DNA of 64,000 nt, taken from contig NZ_JACNYK010000004.1 in NCBI RefSeq assembly GCF_014692505.1, forward strand, positions 1 through 64,000. The letters run 5' to 3'. Below the pieces are notes generated by a model. The model did no database searches and was not told the origin of the DNA. It was given only the letters and a program-made list of their open reading frames with translations. Source of the DNA: Sphingobacterium arenae (GTDB lineage Bacteria; Bacteroidota; Bacteroidia; Sphingobacteriales; Sphingobacteriaceae). A program made the position numbers and the translations under genes. This document shows, piece after piece, positions 46,846 to 57,349 of the stretch (its first letter is position 1; each line of letters starts with the position of its first letter).

Positions 46846-47727
46846 TTAAGCCTTTGGATGGGCTTGTTTATAAATAGATTTCAATCTTTCTACAGAGTTG
46901 TGCGTATAAACTTGTGTTGCCGCTAAACCAGCATGACCTAGTAATTCCTTAATTGCATTCAAATCCGCTCCATTATTCAAAAGTGTGGTGGCAAAAGTGT
47001 GTCGCAACACATGCGGACTTTTTTTCTCTTGGGAAGTAATCTGACTCAAATACTGTCGCACCGTCCGATAAATCAATGAGCGATAGGCTTGCTTCCCTTC
47101 TTTGGTAACGATTAAATAGGTTGATTTGTTTTTAAAATCCTGCGCATATTTCAACATCAAATAACGACGGATTTCTTCCAATAATGTCCGGTGTACAGGT
47201 ACCAGTCTTTCTTTGCCCCGCTTGCCCAATACGCGTATCCTCCTGTTATAGGTATCAATATCGCGTTCTTGAATTGCCAGAAGCTCCGCGAGCCGAATCC
47301 CTGTCCCGAATAATATTTCTAAAATCACAAAGTCGCGTACTTCCTCAAAACTTTCCGGATTCGTCGCGCCCCTATCCAATAAGTCTACCATTTTATCCTG
47401 CTCGACCACCACAGGCAATTTTCGGGGCGTTTTTAGTGCTTGGACCAGCTGCATAGGGCTTGAAGTAATAACACCCTCTCTTAGTAGAAACTTATAAAAA
47501 GAACGTAAAGACGATATAGAGCGGTTAATACTCGAGGCTTGCCTACCATTCTCCTTCATTAAAGCTAGATAATGTCGGACAACGCGATAGTCTACCTCCT
47601 CGAAAGCGATTTCTTCAGCTGATAAAAATTCTAAGAAACGGTCTATTTCCAACGCATAGGCCAAAATGGTATGAGTAGAATAACGTTTCTCAAACTCCAA
47701 AAAACTTAAAAATCGTTGTTTATTCAT
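46846..47727 (-). CDS. xerC: Tyrosine recombinase XerC/XerD
   Basis: Chromosome-dimer resolution recombinase of 293 residues, the normal Xer length. The N-terminal SAM-like domain is FLSFLEFEKRYSTHTILAYALEIDRFLEFL. Catalytic residues are R in GTGIRLAELLAI, H/R in SPHVLRHTFATTLLNNGADL, H in LLGHAGLAATQVYTH and the tyrosine of VYTH. It acts at the dif site of the replication terminus. XerC and XerD cannot be told apart here with certainty. hpf follows 15 bp downstream. Confidence 0.9.
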   Translation of the reverse strand: MNKQRFLSFLEFEKRYSTHTILAYALEIDRFLEFLSAEEIAFEEVDYRVVRHYLALMKENGRQASSINRSISSLRSFYKFLLREGVITSSPMQLVQALKTPRKLPVVVEQDKMVDLLDRGATNPESFEEVRDFVILEILFGTGIRLAELLAIQERDIDTYNRRIRVLGKRGKERLVPVHRTLLEEIRRYLMLKYAQDFKNKSTYLIVTKEGKQAYRSLIYRTVRQYLSQITSQEKKSPHVLRHTFATTLLNNGADLNAIKELLGHAGLAATQVYTHNSVERLKSIYKQAHPKA

Positions 47728-47814
47728 TATCTACATCGTTCTCCTATAAATATAGCAAAAAGAGTAGTATGAAAAAATTAATTGGAAAATTTCCGCAAAA
47801 AGATGGCATTAAAA

Positions 47815-47847
47815 AAACTTAGCCGACGGTCTCCGTCGGCTAAGTTT
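47815..47847 (-). terminator. Terminator of fbaA
   Basis: A perfect 14-bp stem, AAACTTAGCCGACG (47815-47828) with CGTCGGCTAAGTTT (47834-47847), and A/T flanks. It is 23 bp past the fbaA stop on the minus strand. Confidence 0.88.
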
Positions 47848-47870
47848 AAAAGAACCCGTTAATTAGATTC

Positions 47871-48950
47871 TTATAATTTTGAATTTACATCAACAGCGTT
47901 CAACTCGTTAAAGGCTTGTTTTAATCGTTCTACAAACGTCTCCTCCCCTTTACGTAACCACACGCGAGGATCGTAGTATTTTTTATTTGGTGAATCCGTA
48001 CCTTCGGGATTACCGATCTGGGCTTGCAGATAATCCCTGTTCGCAGCTTCGTAAGCACGAACACCATCCCAAAAAGCCCATTGCATGTCTGTATCGATAT
48101 TCATCTTGATAGCGCCATATGAAATCGCTTCTGCGATTTCTTCCGGTGAAGAACCTGAACCGCCGTGGAAAACAAAGTTTACCGGTTTCTCTGCAGAAAT
48201 GTTAAACTTATCGCGGATATAGGTTTGTGAGTTATGCAATATAACAGGTTGCAACTTCACATTTCCTGGTTTATATACACCATGGACATTTCCAAATGCC
48301 GCAGCAACTGTAAATTTATCGGAAACTTTAGACAGTTCTTCATAAGCATAGGCTACTTCTTCAGGCTGCGTATACAACTTCGAGCTGTCCACATCAGTAT
48401 TATCTACACCATCTTCCTCGCCACCTGTAACACCCAGTTCGATTTCGACCGTCATACCAAGTGGTTTCATACGTTCTAAATATTTTCTGGAAATCTCAAT
48501 ATTTTCTTCAATTGATTCTTCCGATAGATCTAGCATGTGGGAAGAGAACAACGGTTTGCCATGCTGCGCAAAGAATTTTTCGCCAGCGTCCAAAAGACCA
48601 TCAATCCAAGGCAATAATTTTTTAGCAGCGTGGTCAGTATGCAATATAACAGCTACACCATAATGCTCCGCAAGCAGGTGAACATGCTGAGCGGCTGATA
48701 CGGCTCCCAAAATACAGGCTTTTAGCCCATCATTGTTCAAGGATTTGCCGGCATAAAACTGCGCACCGCCATTAGATAACTGAATAATGACAGGCGAATT
48801 TACCGCTTTTGCTGTTTCCATAACTGCATTGATCGAATTTGTTCCAATCACATTGACTGCAGGTAAAGCAAATTTATGTTTTTTGGCAATCTCAAAAAGC
48901 TCCTGCACCTGATCGCCAGTTAAAACACCCTTAAAATCTTTTAGGCTCAT
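47871..48950 (-). CDS. fbaA: Class II fructose-bisphosphate aldolase
   Basis: Zinc-dependent aldolase of 359 residues cleaving fructose 1,6-bisphosphate into two triose phosphates. The zinc ligands and active-site motifs are VILHTDHAAKKLLPW, the catalytic-loop region VEIELGVTGGEEDGVDN, FTVAAAFGNVHGVYKPG and FVFHGGSGSS. It matches the E. coli FbaA (class IIA) type. The promoter region holds a copy of the palindromic motif found at pfkA, so the two may be coregulated. It ends at a strong terminator. Confidence 0.96.
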   Translation of the reverse strand: MSLKDFKGVLTGDQVQELFEIAKKHKFALPAVNVIGTNSINAVMETAKAVNSPVIIQLSNGGAQFYAGKSLNNDGLKACILGAVSAAQHVHLLAEHYGVAVILHTDHAAKKLLPWIDGLLDAGEKFFAQHGKPLFSSHMLDLSEESIEENIEISRKYLERMKPLGMTVEIELGVTGGEEDGVDNTDVDSSKLYTQPEEVAYAYEELSKVSDKFTVAAAFGNVHGVYKPGNVKLQPVILHNSQTYIRDKFNISAEKPVNFVFHGGSGSSPEEIAEAISYGAIKMNIDTDMQWAFWDGVRAYEAANRDYLQAQIGNPEGTDSPNKKYYDPRVWLRKGEETFVERLKQAFNELNAVDVNSKL

Positions 48951-48981
48951 ATTTTTTCTATTATTTTGTGTTATTTGAGAC

Positions 48982-49012
48982 TAAAGGTATGGAGTTTTTT
49001 CATACCACGCAA
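48982..49012 (-). promoter_or_regulatory. fbaA promoter
   Basis: On the minus strand TTG (49010-49012) and TACCTTTA (48982-48989, one mismatch from TAnnTTTG) are 20 bp apart, 31 bp or more upstream of the ATG. Confidence 0.5.
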
Positions 49013-49018
49013 CACTTA

Positions 49019-49033
49019 GTGTTAAAAATACAC
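49019..49033. promoter_or_regulatory. Candidate operator GTGT-N7-ACAC at fbaA
   Basis: GTGTTAAAAATACAC differs at one position from the motif at pfkA (GTGTAAAAAATACAC) and has the same flanking TA and AC bases. It lies just upstream of the proposed -33 element of fbaA. A second small palindrome, AACACTTAGTGTT, overlaps it. Confidence 0.5.
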
Positions 49034-49338
49034 ACCAAAAGATTACACATAGAAAAATAGAGACTAGAATTGCGGAAATTCAAAAGTATCAAATATCCAT
49101 AATGAGTTCCTGAAAGAGACAAGAATTGATCCCGATGAATTCAGGTGGTGAATTAGCGGAAGAACATGTGCTTGGTAACCTATTTGTTCTTCTATTTTCC
49201 TGTTATGCTAGAAGGGTATCATTTCAAAAAGAAGCCCTATAAAGGAAATAAAGAGAACGATGATTTCAAAAAGAACACCGCTAATTTTTAATAATATTGA
49301 TATCTTTATCAGATTATACAACATAAACGATATCACGA

Positions 49339-49689
49339 ATGGGACTACGGGTATACGGAATTAAGAATTGCAACACGGTAAAAAAAGCTTTGACTTGGCT
49401 GGAAGAAAACAACCTTCCTTACACTTTTCATGATTATAAAAAAGAACCTGCTACATTACAGCAACTCAAAGCGTGGGAAAAGAAAGTCCCTTGGGAATCC
49501 TTAGTAAATAAAAAAGGAACGACGTGGCGAAAGCTTAGCCCAGCGGAACAGGCAGAAGTAATAGATACTGAATCGGCAAATAAGGTTCTTTTAAGCAATA
49601 ACAGCATGATTAAAAGACCTTTAATTGAATCAACTAAAGGTATTATACTGGGTTTCGATGAAAACGAATATCAGGCTAAACTAAAATAA
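49339..49689 (+). CDS. ArsC/Spx-family reductase-like protein (YffB type)
   Basis: Thioredoxin-fold protein of 116 residues in the ArsC/Spx group. It starts [35 protein letters not shown], with the single active cysteine in [27 protein letters not shown] and the C-terminal MIKRPLIE are family signatures. Arsenate reduction is not implied; YffB-type members are poorly characterised and may use glutathione-like thiols. It is the first gene of a tightly packed five-gene operon running to 54768. Confidence 0.88.
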   Translation: MGLRVYGIKNCNTVKKALTWLEENNLPYTFHDYKKEPATLQQLKAWEKKVPWESLVNKKGTTWRKLSPAEQAEVIDTESANKVLLSNNSMIKRPLIESTKGIILGFDENEYQAKLK

Positions 49690-49694
49690 TACGA

Positions 49695-51644
49695 ATGATT
49701 AAGAACTTAATTTGTACTTCGCTTAGCGTGGTGTGGCTTGCCTTAAGTTCAGGGAATGCGCAAACCAACAGTGTATACAATTATACAGAAGCTTTCGATC
49801 CCATTTTTTATACACAGAACGGTTCTCCATACCGTTCCGCTAGCGGGAAACCAGGACATGCTTACTGGCAAAACCGAGCTGATTACAAGATCAGCGTATC
49901 TCTAGATGAACGGACCAATAACGTTTCGGGACATTTAACCATTCTTTATACCAATAACAGTCCAGATGATCTACAACACATCTGGTTTCAATTGGATCAA
50001 AATCTATTCCGTGAAGATTCCCGCGGGCAGGCCACTATTCCCTTACAAGATAGTCGCTATGGTTCGGCCGAATCGGGCTTCAATGGCGGCTTTCAGTTAG
50101 CAAATCTTCGATTTTCAGACGGATCAAAAGCGTCGTACGACGTAATCGATACGCGGATGCGGCTGGAATTACCTCAAGCGTTAAAAGCTGGGGGTAATTC
50201 TATTAGCTTAGAAATCGAATTTTCATATATAGTGCCGGAATATGGAGCAGACAGAACAGGTATATTGGATACCAAGAATGGAAAGATATATACGATTGCA
50301 CAGTGGTACCCTCGGGTATGCGTTTATGATGACATATTAGGATGGAATACAGATCCTTATACGGGACCAGGTGAATTTTATCTAGAGTTTGGTGATTTTC
50401 ATGTGGAGATCGATGCTCCCGCAGATCATATCGTTGTTGCCGGCGGGGAACTTCTCAACCCAAACGAGGTTTGGACCTCTGAACAACTTGGACGTTATAA
50501 ACGAGCATCCGAAAGTGAAAAAACTGTGCTGATTCGATCGGCCAAAGAAGTGACTGACCCAGCCTCACGTCCGAACAAAAAGCGTCTCACTTGGAAATAT
50601 AAATTGGATAACGCCCATGATTTCGCTTGGGCCTCTTCTAAAGCTTTTATTGTGGATGGTGCAAAAATCAACAATCCAAGTGGAAAAAGTGCTCTAGCGC
50701 TCTCCGCTTATCCAGCAGAAAGCAACGGTGGGAATGCCTGGGAGCGTTCTACGGAATATACAAAGGCGTCGATCGAGCACTATAGTAAAAAATGGCTTGA
50801 ATACCCCTACCCTGTAGCTATTAATGTGGCATCGAATGTTGGTGGCATGGAATACCCTGCGATTTCTTTTTGTGGTGCCACAGCGAAAGCTGGCAACTTA
50901 TGGGGCGTAACCGACCACGAATTTGGACACAATTGGTTTCCCATGATTGTCGGAAGCAACGAGCGGCTTCACGCCTGGATGGATGAAGGTTTTAATACGT
51001 TTATCAACGGATTGTCCACAGAGGAGTTTAATAAAGGAGAATATCATAAAAAATTTGGAAACCGGAATAGTATGGCACCGGCGTTTTCACGATCTGATTT
51101 GGAACCGATTATGTCCTCACCACAGAATATGAAAGAAAAAAACATCGGAATTCTTGCCTATTACAAACCGGCTTATGGTCTTCGTTTGTTGCGTGATGAA
51201 ATTATCGGTGCCGCGCGTTTTGATAACGCTTTTCGAAAGTATATAGCGTACTGGGCCTATAAACACCCCACACCTGATGATTTTTTCCGTACCATAGAAA
51301 ATGAAACCGGTGAAAATCTAAGTTGGTTTTGGCGCGGATGGTTTAAAAATAACTGGGCATTAGACCAAGCGATCCGTTCGGTCGAATATGAGGCTTTAGA
51401 TCCAAAAAACGGGGCTATCATCACAATCGACAACCTCCAAAAGTTGGCTATGCCTGTCGTTATCGAAGTGACAACAGCATCTGGACAAAAGCTAAGAAAA
51501 AAGCTTCCCGTGGAAATATGGCAACGTAATACGTCGTGGCGCTTCAAAATTAACACGACCGAAAAACTAACGAAGGTTGTCATCGATCCGGACAATGTTT
51601 ACCCCGATATGGATCCATATAATAACGTATGGCCCCGTAATTAA
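49695..51644 (+). CDS. Exported M1 family aminopeptidase
   Basis: Zinc aminopeptidase of 649 residues with a signal peptide (about 1-22). The N-terminal beta domain (about 40-260) is followed by the catalytic domain with GGMEYPAIS (a GXMEN-like exopeptidase motif), the zinc motif HEFGH at 408-412 and the third ligand in [14 protein letters not shown]. The C-terminus is a short beta domain. It removes N-terminal residues from peptides outside the cytoplasm. It starts 5 bp after the ArsC-like gene. An amino-acid permease two genes downstream could take up the products. Confidence 0.93.
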   Translation: MIKNLICTSLSVVWLALSSGNAQTNSVYNYTEAFDPIFYTQNGSPYRSASGKPGHAYWQNRADYKISVSLDERTNNVSGHLTILYTNNSPDDLQHIWFQLDQNLFREDSRGQATIPLQDSRYGSAESGFNGGFQLANLRFSDGSKASYDVIDTRMRLELPQALKAGGNSISLEIEFSYIVPEYGADRTGILDTKNGKIYTIAQWYPRVCVYDDILGWNTDPYTGPGEFYLEFGDFHVEIDAPADHIVVAGGELLNPNEVWTSEQLGRYKRASESEKTVLIRSAKEVTDPASRPNKKRLTWKYKLDNAHDFAWASSKAFIVDGAKINNPSGKSALALSAYPAESNGGNAWERSTEYTKASIEHYSKKWLEYPYPVAINVASNVGGMEYPAISFCGATAKAGNLWGVTDHEFGHNWFPMIVGSNERLHAWMDEGFNTFINGLSTEEFNKGEYHKKFGNRNSMAPAFSRSDLEPIMSSPQNMKEKNIGILAYYKPAYGLRLLRDEIIGAARFDNAFRKYIAYWAYKHPTPDDFFRTIENETGENLSWFWRGWFKNNWALDQAIRSVEYEALDPKNGAIITIDNLQKLAMPVVIEVTTASGQKLRKKLPVEIWQRNTSWRFKINTTEKLTKVVIDPDNVYPDMDPYNNVWPRN

Positions 51645-51650
51645 ATAAAT

Positions 51651-52355
51651 ATGAGCATGAATAAAAACATACTATATCGCGCGCACTTCCTTTTATTGTT
51701 TCTTTCGGGGATTGGCCTGAGCCTTTCAATGAAAGCACAAGAAATTAAGGGTATCGTATATGAATTGGAAAGCAGCCAGCAACTACCAAATGTGGTCGTC
51801 AAGAACCTTCGGACGGGTAAGGCCACACAGACGGATGTCGAGGGAAATTTTAGGATAAGTGGGGCCATCAACGATTTACTTACTTTTACCCAACCCGGAT
51901 ATGAGGTGGACACCGCTTTTGTCTACCAAGAAGGGGTACAGCGCGTCTATCTAATTCGCGACAGCAAAACGATTGCAATTGATGAGGTCGTCGTAAGCCG
52001 CCTTACCGACAGTCGTTTGGCATACGAAATAGAAAAAGCCAAAAGTGCAGGACAGGTTACCGAAGTATCCCAAAATCGTGGCGGCATACGCCTTTCTCTT
52101 TCCCGTTTATTCGGAGGGCAAAGTAAGATGGCTCGTAAGAACCTTGATCTCCTATTGGAAGAGCAGAATAACCGAAAAATAGACCGGCTTTTTACACCCC
52201 AGATGATCCGGGCAATCGTACCACTTACAGAAACCGATATGGCCCTTTTTAGGGAGCAATTTCGCCCACCGCTGGATTTTATCGAAACAGCATCGCCCGA
52301 AGACGTACGAGCGTATATTCTCGACTCCTATGGTAAATTTAAATCGGCAAAATAA
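51651..52355 (+). CDS. Carboxypeptidase-like regulatory domain protein
   Basis: Exported protein of 234 residues. After a signal peptide (about 1-30, ending MKAQ), a CarboxypepD_reg-like beta sandwich (about 32-110) reads IKGIVYELESSQQLPNVVVKNLRTGKATQTDVEGNFRISG. The remaining helical half is not recognised. Such domains often precede TonB-dependent receptors, but here no barrel follows. It starts 6 bp after the aminopeptidase gene. Its role is unknown and may be in surface anchoring or protein contact. Confidence 0.75.
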   Translation: MSMNKNILYRAHFLLLFLSGIGLSLSMKAQEIKGIVYELESSQQLPNVVVKNLRTGKATQTDVEGNFRISGAINDLLTFTQPGYEVDTAFVYQEGVQRVYLIRDSKTIAIDEVVVSRLTDSRLAYEIEKAKSAGQVTEVSQNRGGIRLSLSRLFGGQSKMARKNLDLLLEEQNNRKIDRLFTPQMIRAIVPLTETDMALFREQFRPPLDFIETASPEDVRAYILDSYGKFKSAK

Positions 52356-52383
52356 AACTTTCTGAGACTATAAAAATAACATC

Positions 52384-53856
52384 ATGCTATATAAAAAGTC
52401 TATACCACAAATTATCCAAGAAGCGAGAGAAAGTGGAAAGCATACACTAAAACGGACACTTACTAGTAGCGGATTGGTCTCTTTAGGGGTAGGAGCTATT
52501 ATCGGAGCAGGCCTTTTTTCCCTTACGGGGATTGCGGCAGCAGAAAATGCAGGCCCTGCCGTTATTCTCTCTTTCATCATAGCGGCGTTAGCATGTTCTT
52601 TTGCCGGGCTTTGTTATGCTGAATTTGCTTCTATGATTCCCGTAGCAGGTAGTGCGTACACCTATTCTTACGCGACCATGGGTGAATTTATGGCTTGGAT
52701 TATCGGTTGGGATCTGGTTTTAGAATATGCCCTAGCCAGTGCCACAGTGGCTGTTAGTTGGTCGCAGTACTTCAATGAGCTTTTGATGACTTTCGGGCTA
52801 TCTATCTCCCCGGAATTCTTAAGAGGTCCTTGGGAAGGCGGATATGTCAATATTCCCGCTATTACCATCGTTTGTCTTTTATCTTTATTACTCATCCGAG
52901 GCACAAAGGAATCATCGACGGTTAACAATCTACTGGTTATTTTAAAGGTTGGCGTGGTTTTGATATTTATTGTTTTGGGGTGGAGCTTTATCGATTCGTC
53001 AAATCACGTTCCCTTTGTCCCCACAAATGAAGGGGAAGAAATGGTGAAAAATGGTGATATGAGTTTATGGTCTTTTCTACACAGTGAGCATTTCGGAGAG
53101 TTTGGGATTAGTGGTATCCTGAGAGCTGCCGGCGTCTTATTTTTTGCTTTCATCGGGTTTGATGCCGTGAGTACAGCAGCGCAGGAAGCTAAAAATCCTA
53201 AACGTGGTATGCCAATCGGGATTATCGGATCACTCATTATCTGTACACTTCTATATGTCCTTTTCTCTTATGTGATGACCGGTTTAGAAAACTACAAATC
53301 TTTTGAGGGGGATGCCAAGCCCGTAGCCACAGCATTTGCAAATACAGGCTATACATTCCTCAATACGGCGCTTATCGTCACAATCATCGCCGGTTATACT
53401 TCCGTTATCCTAGTAATGCTACTGGGACAAAGCCGCGTGTTTTATTCCATGAGCAAAGACGGATTGCTGCCCAAAATATTCTCCGACCTTTCTAAAAACC
53501 AAACACCCTGGAAAACGAACCTCATATTCATGGTATTCGTATCTCTTTTTGCCGGCTTTGTACCCATTTCCGATTTGGGGCACATGGTTAGTATCGGTAC
53601 ACTATTTGCCTTTACGTTGGTTTGCATTGGGGTGTTGGTACTTCGGAAAACAAATCCTGAAATCGAAAGACCATTCCGAACGCCATTGGTTCCGCTGGTA
53701 CCCATACTAGGTATTATTGTCTGTTTGATTTTGATGGCGTCTTTACCGATAGAAAGCTGGGAACGTTTAGCAATTTGGTTAATTATCGGCATTGCAATTT
53801 ATTGGTTCTATAGCAGAAAGCACAGTAGAGTAAGGCAATCTCATCGTAAATTATAA
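52384..53856 (+). CDS. APC-family amino acid permease
   Basis: Cytoplasmic-membrane transporter of 490 residues with about 12-13 helices, most like the cationic amino acid transporter/YfnA group. The first helix holds the family motif LGVGAIIGAGLFSLTGIAAAENAGPAV. GFDAVSTAAQEAKNPKRGMPIGI is the conserved helix 6-7 loop. The C-terminus is positively charged. It probably imports basic or neutral amino acids released by the M1 aminopeptidase of the same operon; this is inference. Confidence 0.93.
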   Translation: MLYKKSIPQIIQEARESGKHTLKRTLTSSGLVSLGVGAIIGAGLFSLTGIAAAENAGPAVILSFIIAALACSFAGLCYAEFASMIPVAGSAYTYSYATMGEFMAWIIGWDLVLEYALASATVAVSWSQYFNELLMTFGLSISPEFLRGPWEGGYVNIPAITIVCLLSLLLIRGTKESSTVNNLLVILKVGVVLIFIVLGWSFIDSSNHVPFVPTNEGEEMVKNGDMSLWSFLHSEHFGEFGISGILRAAGVLFFAFIGFDAVSTAAQEAKNPKRGMPIGIIGSLIICTLLYVLFSYVMTGLENYKSFEGDAKPVATAFANTGYTFLNTALIVTIIAGYTSVILVMLLGQSRVFYSMSKDGLLPKIFSDLSKNQTPWKTNLIFMVFVSLFAGFVPISDLGHMVSIGTLFAFTLVCIGVLVLRKTNPEIERPFRTPLVPLVPILGIIVCLILMASLPIESWERLAIWLIIGIAIYWFYSRKHSRVRQSHRKL

Positions 53857-53868
53857 CGATATAGCGCT

Positions 53869-54768
53869 ATGAAATACGGATTGTTAACGGTTCTTTTATT
53901 TTCGATAACATCGATTAGTTATGCACAAAAAAATGACACTAAATTGGAGCATATACTACAGAACGAAATCAAAGCTTTCCAAGGGGATGTGGGGATATTC
54001 GTACAGCACTTCAAGAAAAACAGAACGGTAAGCATACAGGCGGATACCATCTTCCCTACCGCTAGTTTAGTGAAGGTACCTATTCTTGTTGGAGTTTTCA
54101 ACAAAATAAATCTCGGGAAACTAAAGCTAAATACCCCTTATATCTATGACGCCAAACGTGTTTACGGCGGTTCAGGACTGATGCAGTTTTATAAAGATAG
54201 TACGCAGACGAACCTATCCACAATGATTTCTTTAATGCTGACCTATAGCGACAACGTAACTTCGATCTGGTGTCAGGAACTTGCCGGGGGCGGCAAGGAA
54301 ATCAATCAACTGATGGATAGTCTAGATCTTCCAAATACTAAAGTCAATTCGCGTACGGAGGGCCGTCAACAGATTTGGGAGCAGTACGGCTGGGGACAAA
54401 CTACACCACGCGAAATTGCCCAGTTAATGACGTTAATAAGACAGGGCAAAGTCATTACTCCTCGCCTTTCCGACAAAATGTATCGCTACTTAAAAAACCA
54501 ATATTATAACGGTGAAGCCCTATCCCAGCTTCCGGCTCATATCGCAACAGCCTCCAAAACCGGTGCATTAAACCAAACGCGTAACGAAGTGGTATTTGTG
54601 CATGCTCCTTCGGGTGATTTTGTTTTTACTGTTTTAACAAAAAACAATAAAGATCAACGTTGGGTTGTTGATAATGAAGCGGAAGTCTTAATCAGAAAAA
54701 TAACACGTATATTATGGAATTACTTCGAGCCGAACGGAAAGTTTAAAGCATACGATCCCGTACTTTAG
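53869..54768 (+). CDS. Class A beta-lactamase-like serine hydrolase
   Basis: Exported protein of 299 residues with a signal peptide (about 1-19). The penicillin-recognising motifs are S66-LV-K69 (TASLVK), SDN 127-129 and KTG 230-232. The omega loop is unusual: E164 in SRTEGRQQ is the only candidate for the catalytic Glu166, and the following ExxxN pattern is not kept. It could be a beta-lactamase with altered deacylation or a peptidoglycan-active relative, so resistance should not be assumed. It is the last gene of the operon and starts 12 bp after the permease. Confidence 0.82.
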   Translation: MKYGLLTVLLFSITSISYAQKNDTKLEHILQNEIKAFQGDVGIFVQHFKKNRTVSIQADTIFPTASLVKVPILVGVFNKINLGKLKLNTPYIYDAKRVYGGSGLMQFYKDSTQTNLSTMISLMLTYSDNVTSIWCQELAGGGKEINQLMDSLDLPNTKVNSRTEGRQQIWEQYGWGQTTPREIAQLMTLIRQGKVITPRLSDKMYRYLKNQYYNGEALSQLPAHIATASKTGALNQTRNEVVFVHAPSGDFVFTVLTKNNKDQRWVVDNEAEVLIRKITRILWNYFEPNGKFKAYDPVL

Positions 54769-54782
54769 CTATCTTTGATAAC

Positions 54783-54833
54783 GAAAGAAGCCGTCTTTTG
54801 GCAGGCCCCAAAAAGTTAGACAGCTTCTTTTTT
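54783..54833 (+). terminator. Terminator of the five-gene operon
   Basis: GAAGC-C-GTC pairs with GAC-A-GCTTC around a long loop, followed by TTTTTTA. The right arm lies within the THX coding region on the opposite strand. Confidence 0.6.
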
Positions 54834-54932
54834 ATTTTGTACTTTTTCCTTTGGATGTTTTTTTGGTCTTTTCTTTCCGTATGATCCCGCAATAATTTTT
54901 CCTCTTCGTGTTTTTTTATCTCCTTTACCCAT
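54816..54932 (-). CDS. 30S ribosomal protein THX
   Basis: A 38-codon gene reading MGKGDKKTRRGKIIAGSYG and then KKRPKKHPKEK, matching Bacteroidota bTHX proteins (MGKGD start, RGKI and SYG motifs, basic tail). THX sits in a cavity at the top of the 30S head and stabilises it. The tail is about ten residues longer than the shortest members and carries two acidic residues. The gene lies 98 bp downstream of guaB on the same strand, and its end overlaps the terminator of the convergent operon. Confidence 0.88.
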   Translation of the reverse strand: MGKGDKKTRRGKIIAGSYGKKRPKKHPKEKVQNKKEAV

Positions 54933-55030
54933 AGTTTTTTGTATTTAAGTATTACAATTATAGATTGCTTGGAAGCAATTTACCAATTACCGTGCTTAAA
55001 TCCAAAAACCTACCGGGATTTCTCCGATCT

Positions 55031-56542
<1,512 letters not shown>

Positions 56543-56751
56543 TTACGTTTTTTTTCGATATTATCAAAAAAAACAACTTTTTTATACGAGTGATATTTCC
56601 TTTTTACAATGGGCTTACACTTCATTAGATTAAATTTGAATCACTACCATTTTTGTATTTTGGCAAACTATTTGCACTAGTGTAAGTCTAAAAAAAACCT
56701 CTTATCGGTAATCGGTAAGTTTTTGAAATTATATTTAGTAGAAGAGTTATC

Positions 56752-57252
56752 ATGAAAAAAGTATTTCTATCCTTATTAGCAGCCTCCTTCGTCGCTGTAG
56801 GCATACAAGAAGCGAACGCGCAAGCCCGCTATCGAACCGCCCTAGGTTTAGGTATTGATGTGGGTGACGGACCGACATTAGTGGGCCCACAGATAAAGCA
56901 TTTTTTTGACGGTGCAAATGCCGGAAACGCCCAAGTATTATTCGGAGATGATGTAACAGTTTTAGGAGTCGATTACTCTCACAACCAAGCTATTGCCGGA
57001 ACCAACGGGTTGAATTGGTACGTAGGTGTGGGACCGCAACTTGCCTTTATCGATGGTGGACGCTGGTGGTATGACGATCGGGATGGCGATCGCACATATT
57101 TCGCCTTACGCCCCGCAGCCGGTTTGGAGTTTAAAATCCCGTCTGCACCATTAGCTTTCCATTTCGATTGGAAACCGTGGTGGAATCTTACCCATAACAG
57201 CAATTTTGAGCCGGCACGCTTTACATTAGGATTTAAATTCACGCTCAAATAG
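56752..57252 (+). CDS. Small outer-membrane beta-barrel-like protein
   Basis: Protein of 166 residues with a signal peptide (about 1-24, ending ANAQ). Alternating strands such as RYRTALGLGIDVGDGPTLVGPQIKHFF, GLNWYVGVGPQLAFIDG and the final ARFTLGFKFTLK suggest an eight-stranded outer-membrane barrel. The function is unknown. A TATATTTA box lies 15 bp upstream, preceded by a doubled ATCGGTA heptamer. A strong terminator follows. Confidence 0.75.
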   Translation: MKKVFLSLLAASFVAVGIQEANAQARYRTALGLGIDVGDGPTLVGPQIKHFFDGANAGNAQVLFGDDVTVLGVDYSHNQAIAGTNGLNWYVGVGPQLAFIDGGRWWYDDRDGDRTYFALRPAAGLEFKIPSAPLAFHFDWKPWWNLTHNSNFEPARFTLGFKFTLK

Positions 57253-57275
57253 GTTACGACGCGTAAAAAAGTAGC

Positions 57276-57313
57276 ATATCGGTATACGAACTTTAGTATA
57301 CCGATATTTTTTT
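57276..57313 (+). terminator. Terminator after the small outer-membrane protein gene
   Basis: ATATCGGTATAC (57276-57287) pairs perfectly with GTATACCGATAT (57296-57307), followed by seven T. Confidence 0.88.
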
Positions 57314-57349
57314 AAAAGCCGAACAAATACTACCTTTGCACTAGATTAT

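Larger units (their letters stand above)
48951..49338. other. 388-bp intergenic region between fbaA and the ArsC-like gene
   Basis: Divergent promoter region. The left 90 bp hold the fbaA promoter and a candidate operator. The remainder has no supportable gene. A 13-nt sequence TTTCAAAAAGAAC/G occurs twice about 60 bp apart, without recognised meaning. Confidence 0.4.

Noticed and set aside
56614..56686. CTTACACT/AGTGTAAG inverted pair between guaB and the outer-membrane protein gene
   Set aside because: It is only 8 bp with a 57-bp gap and does not match the GTGT-N7-ACAC motif; likely chance, though a weak operator cannot be excluded.
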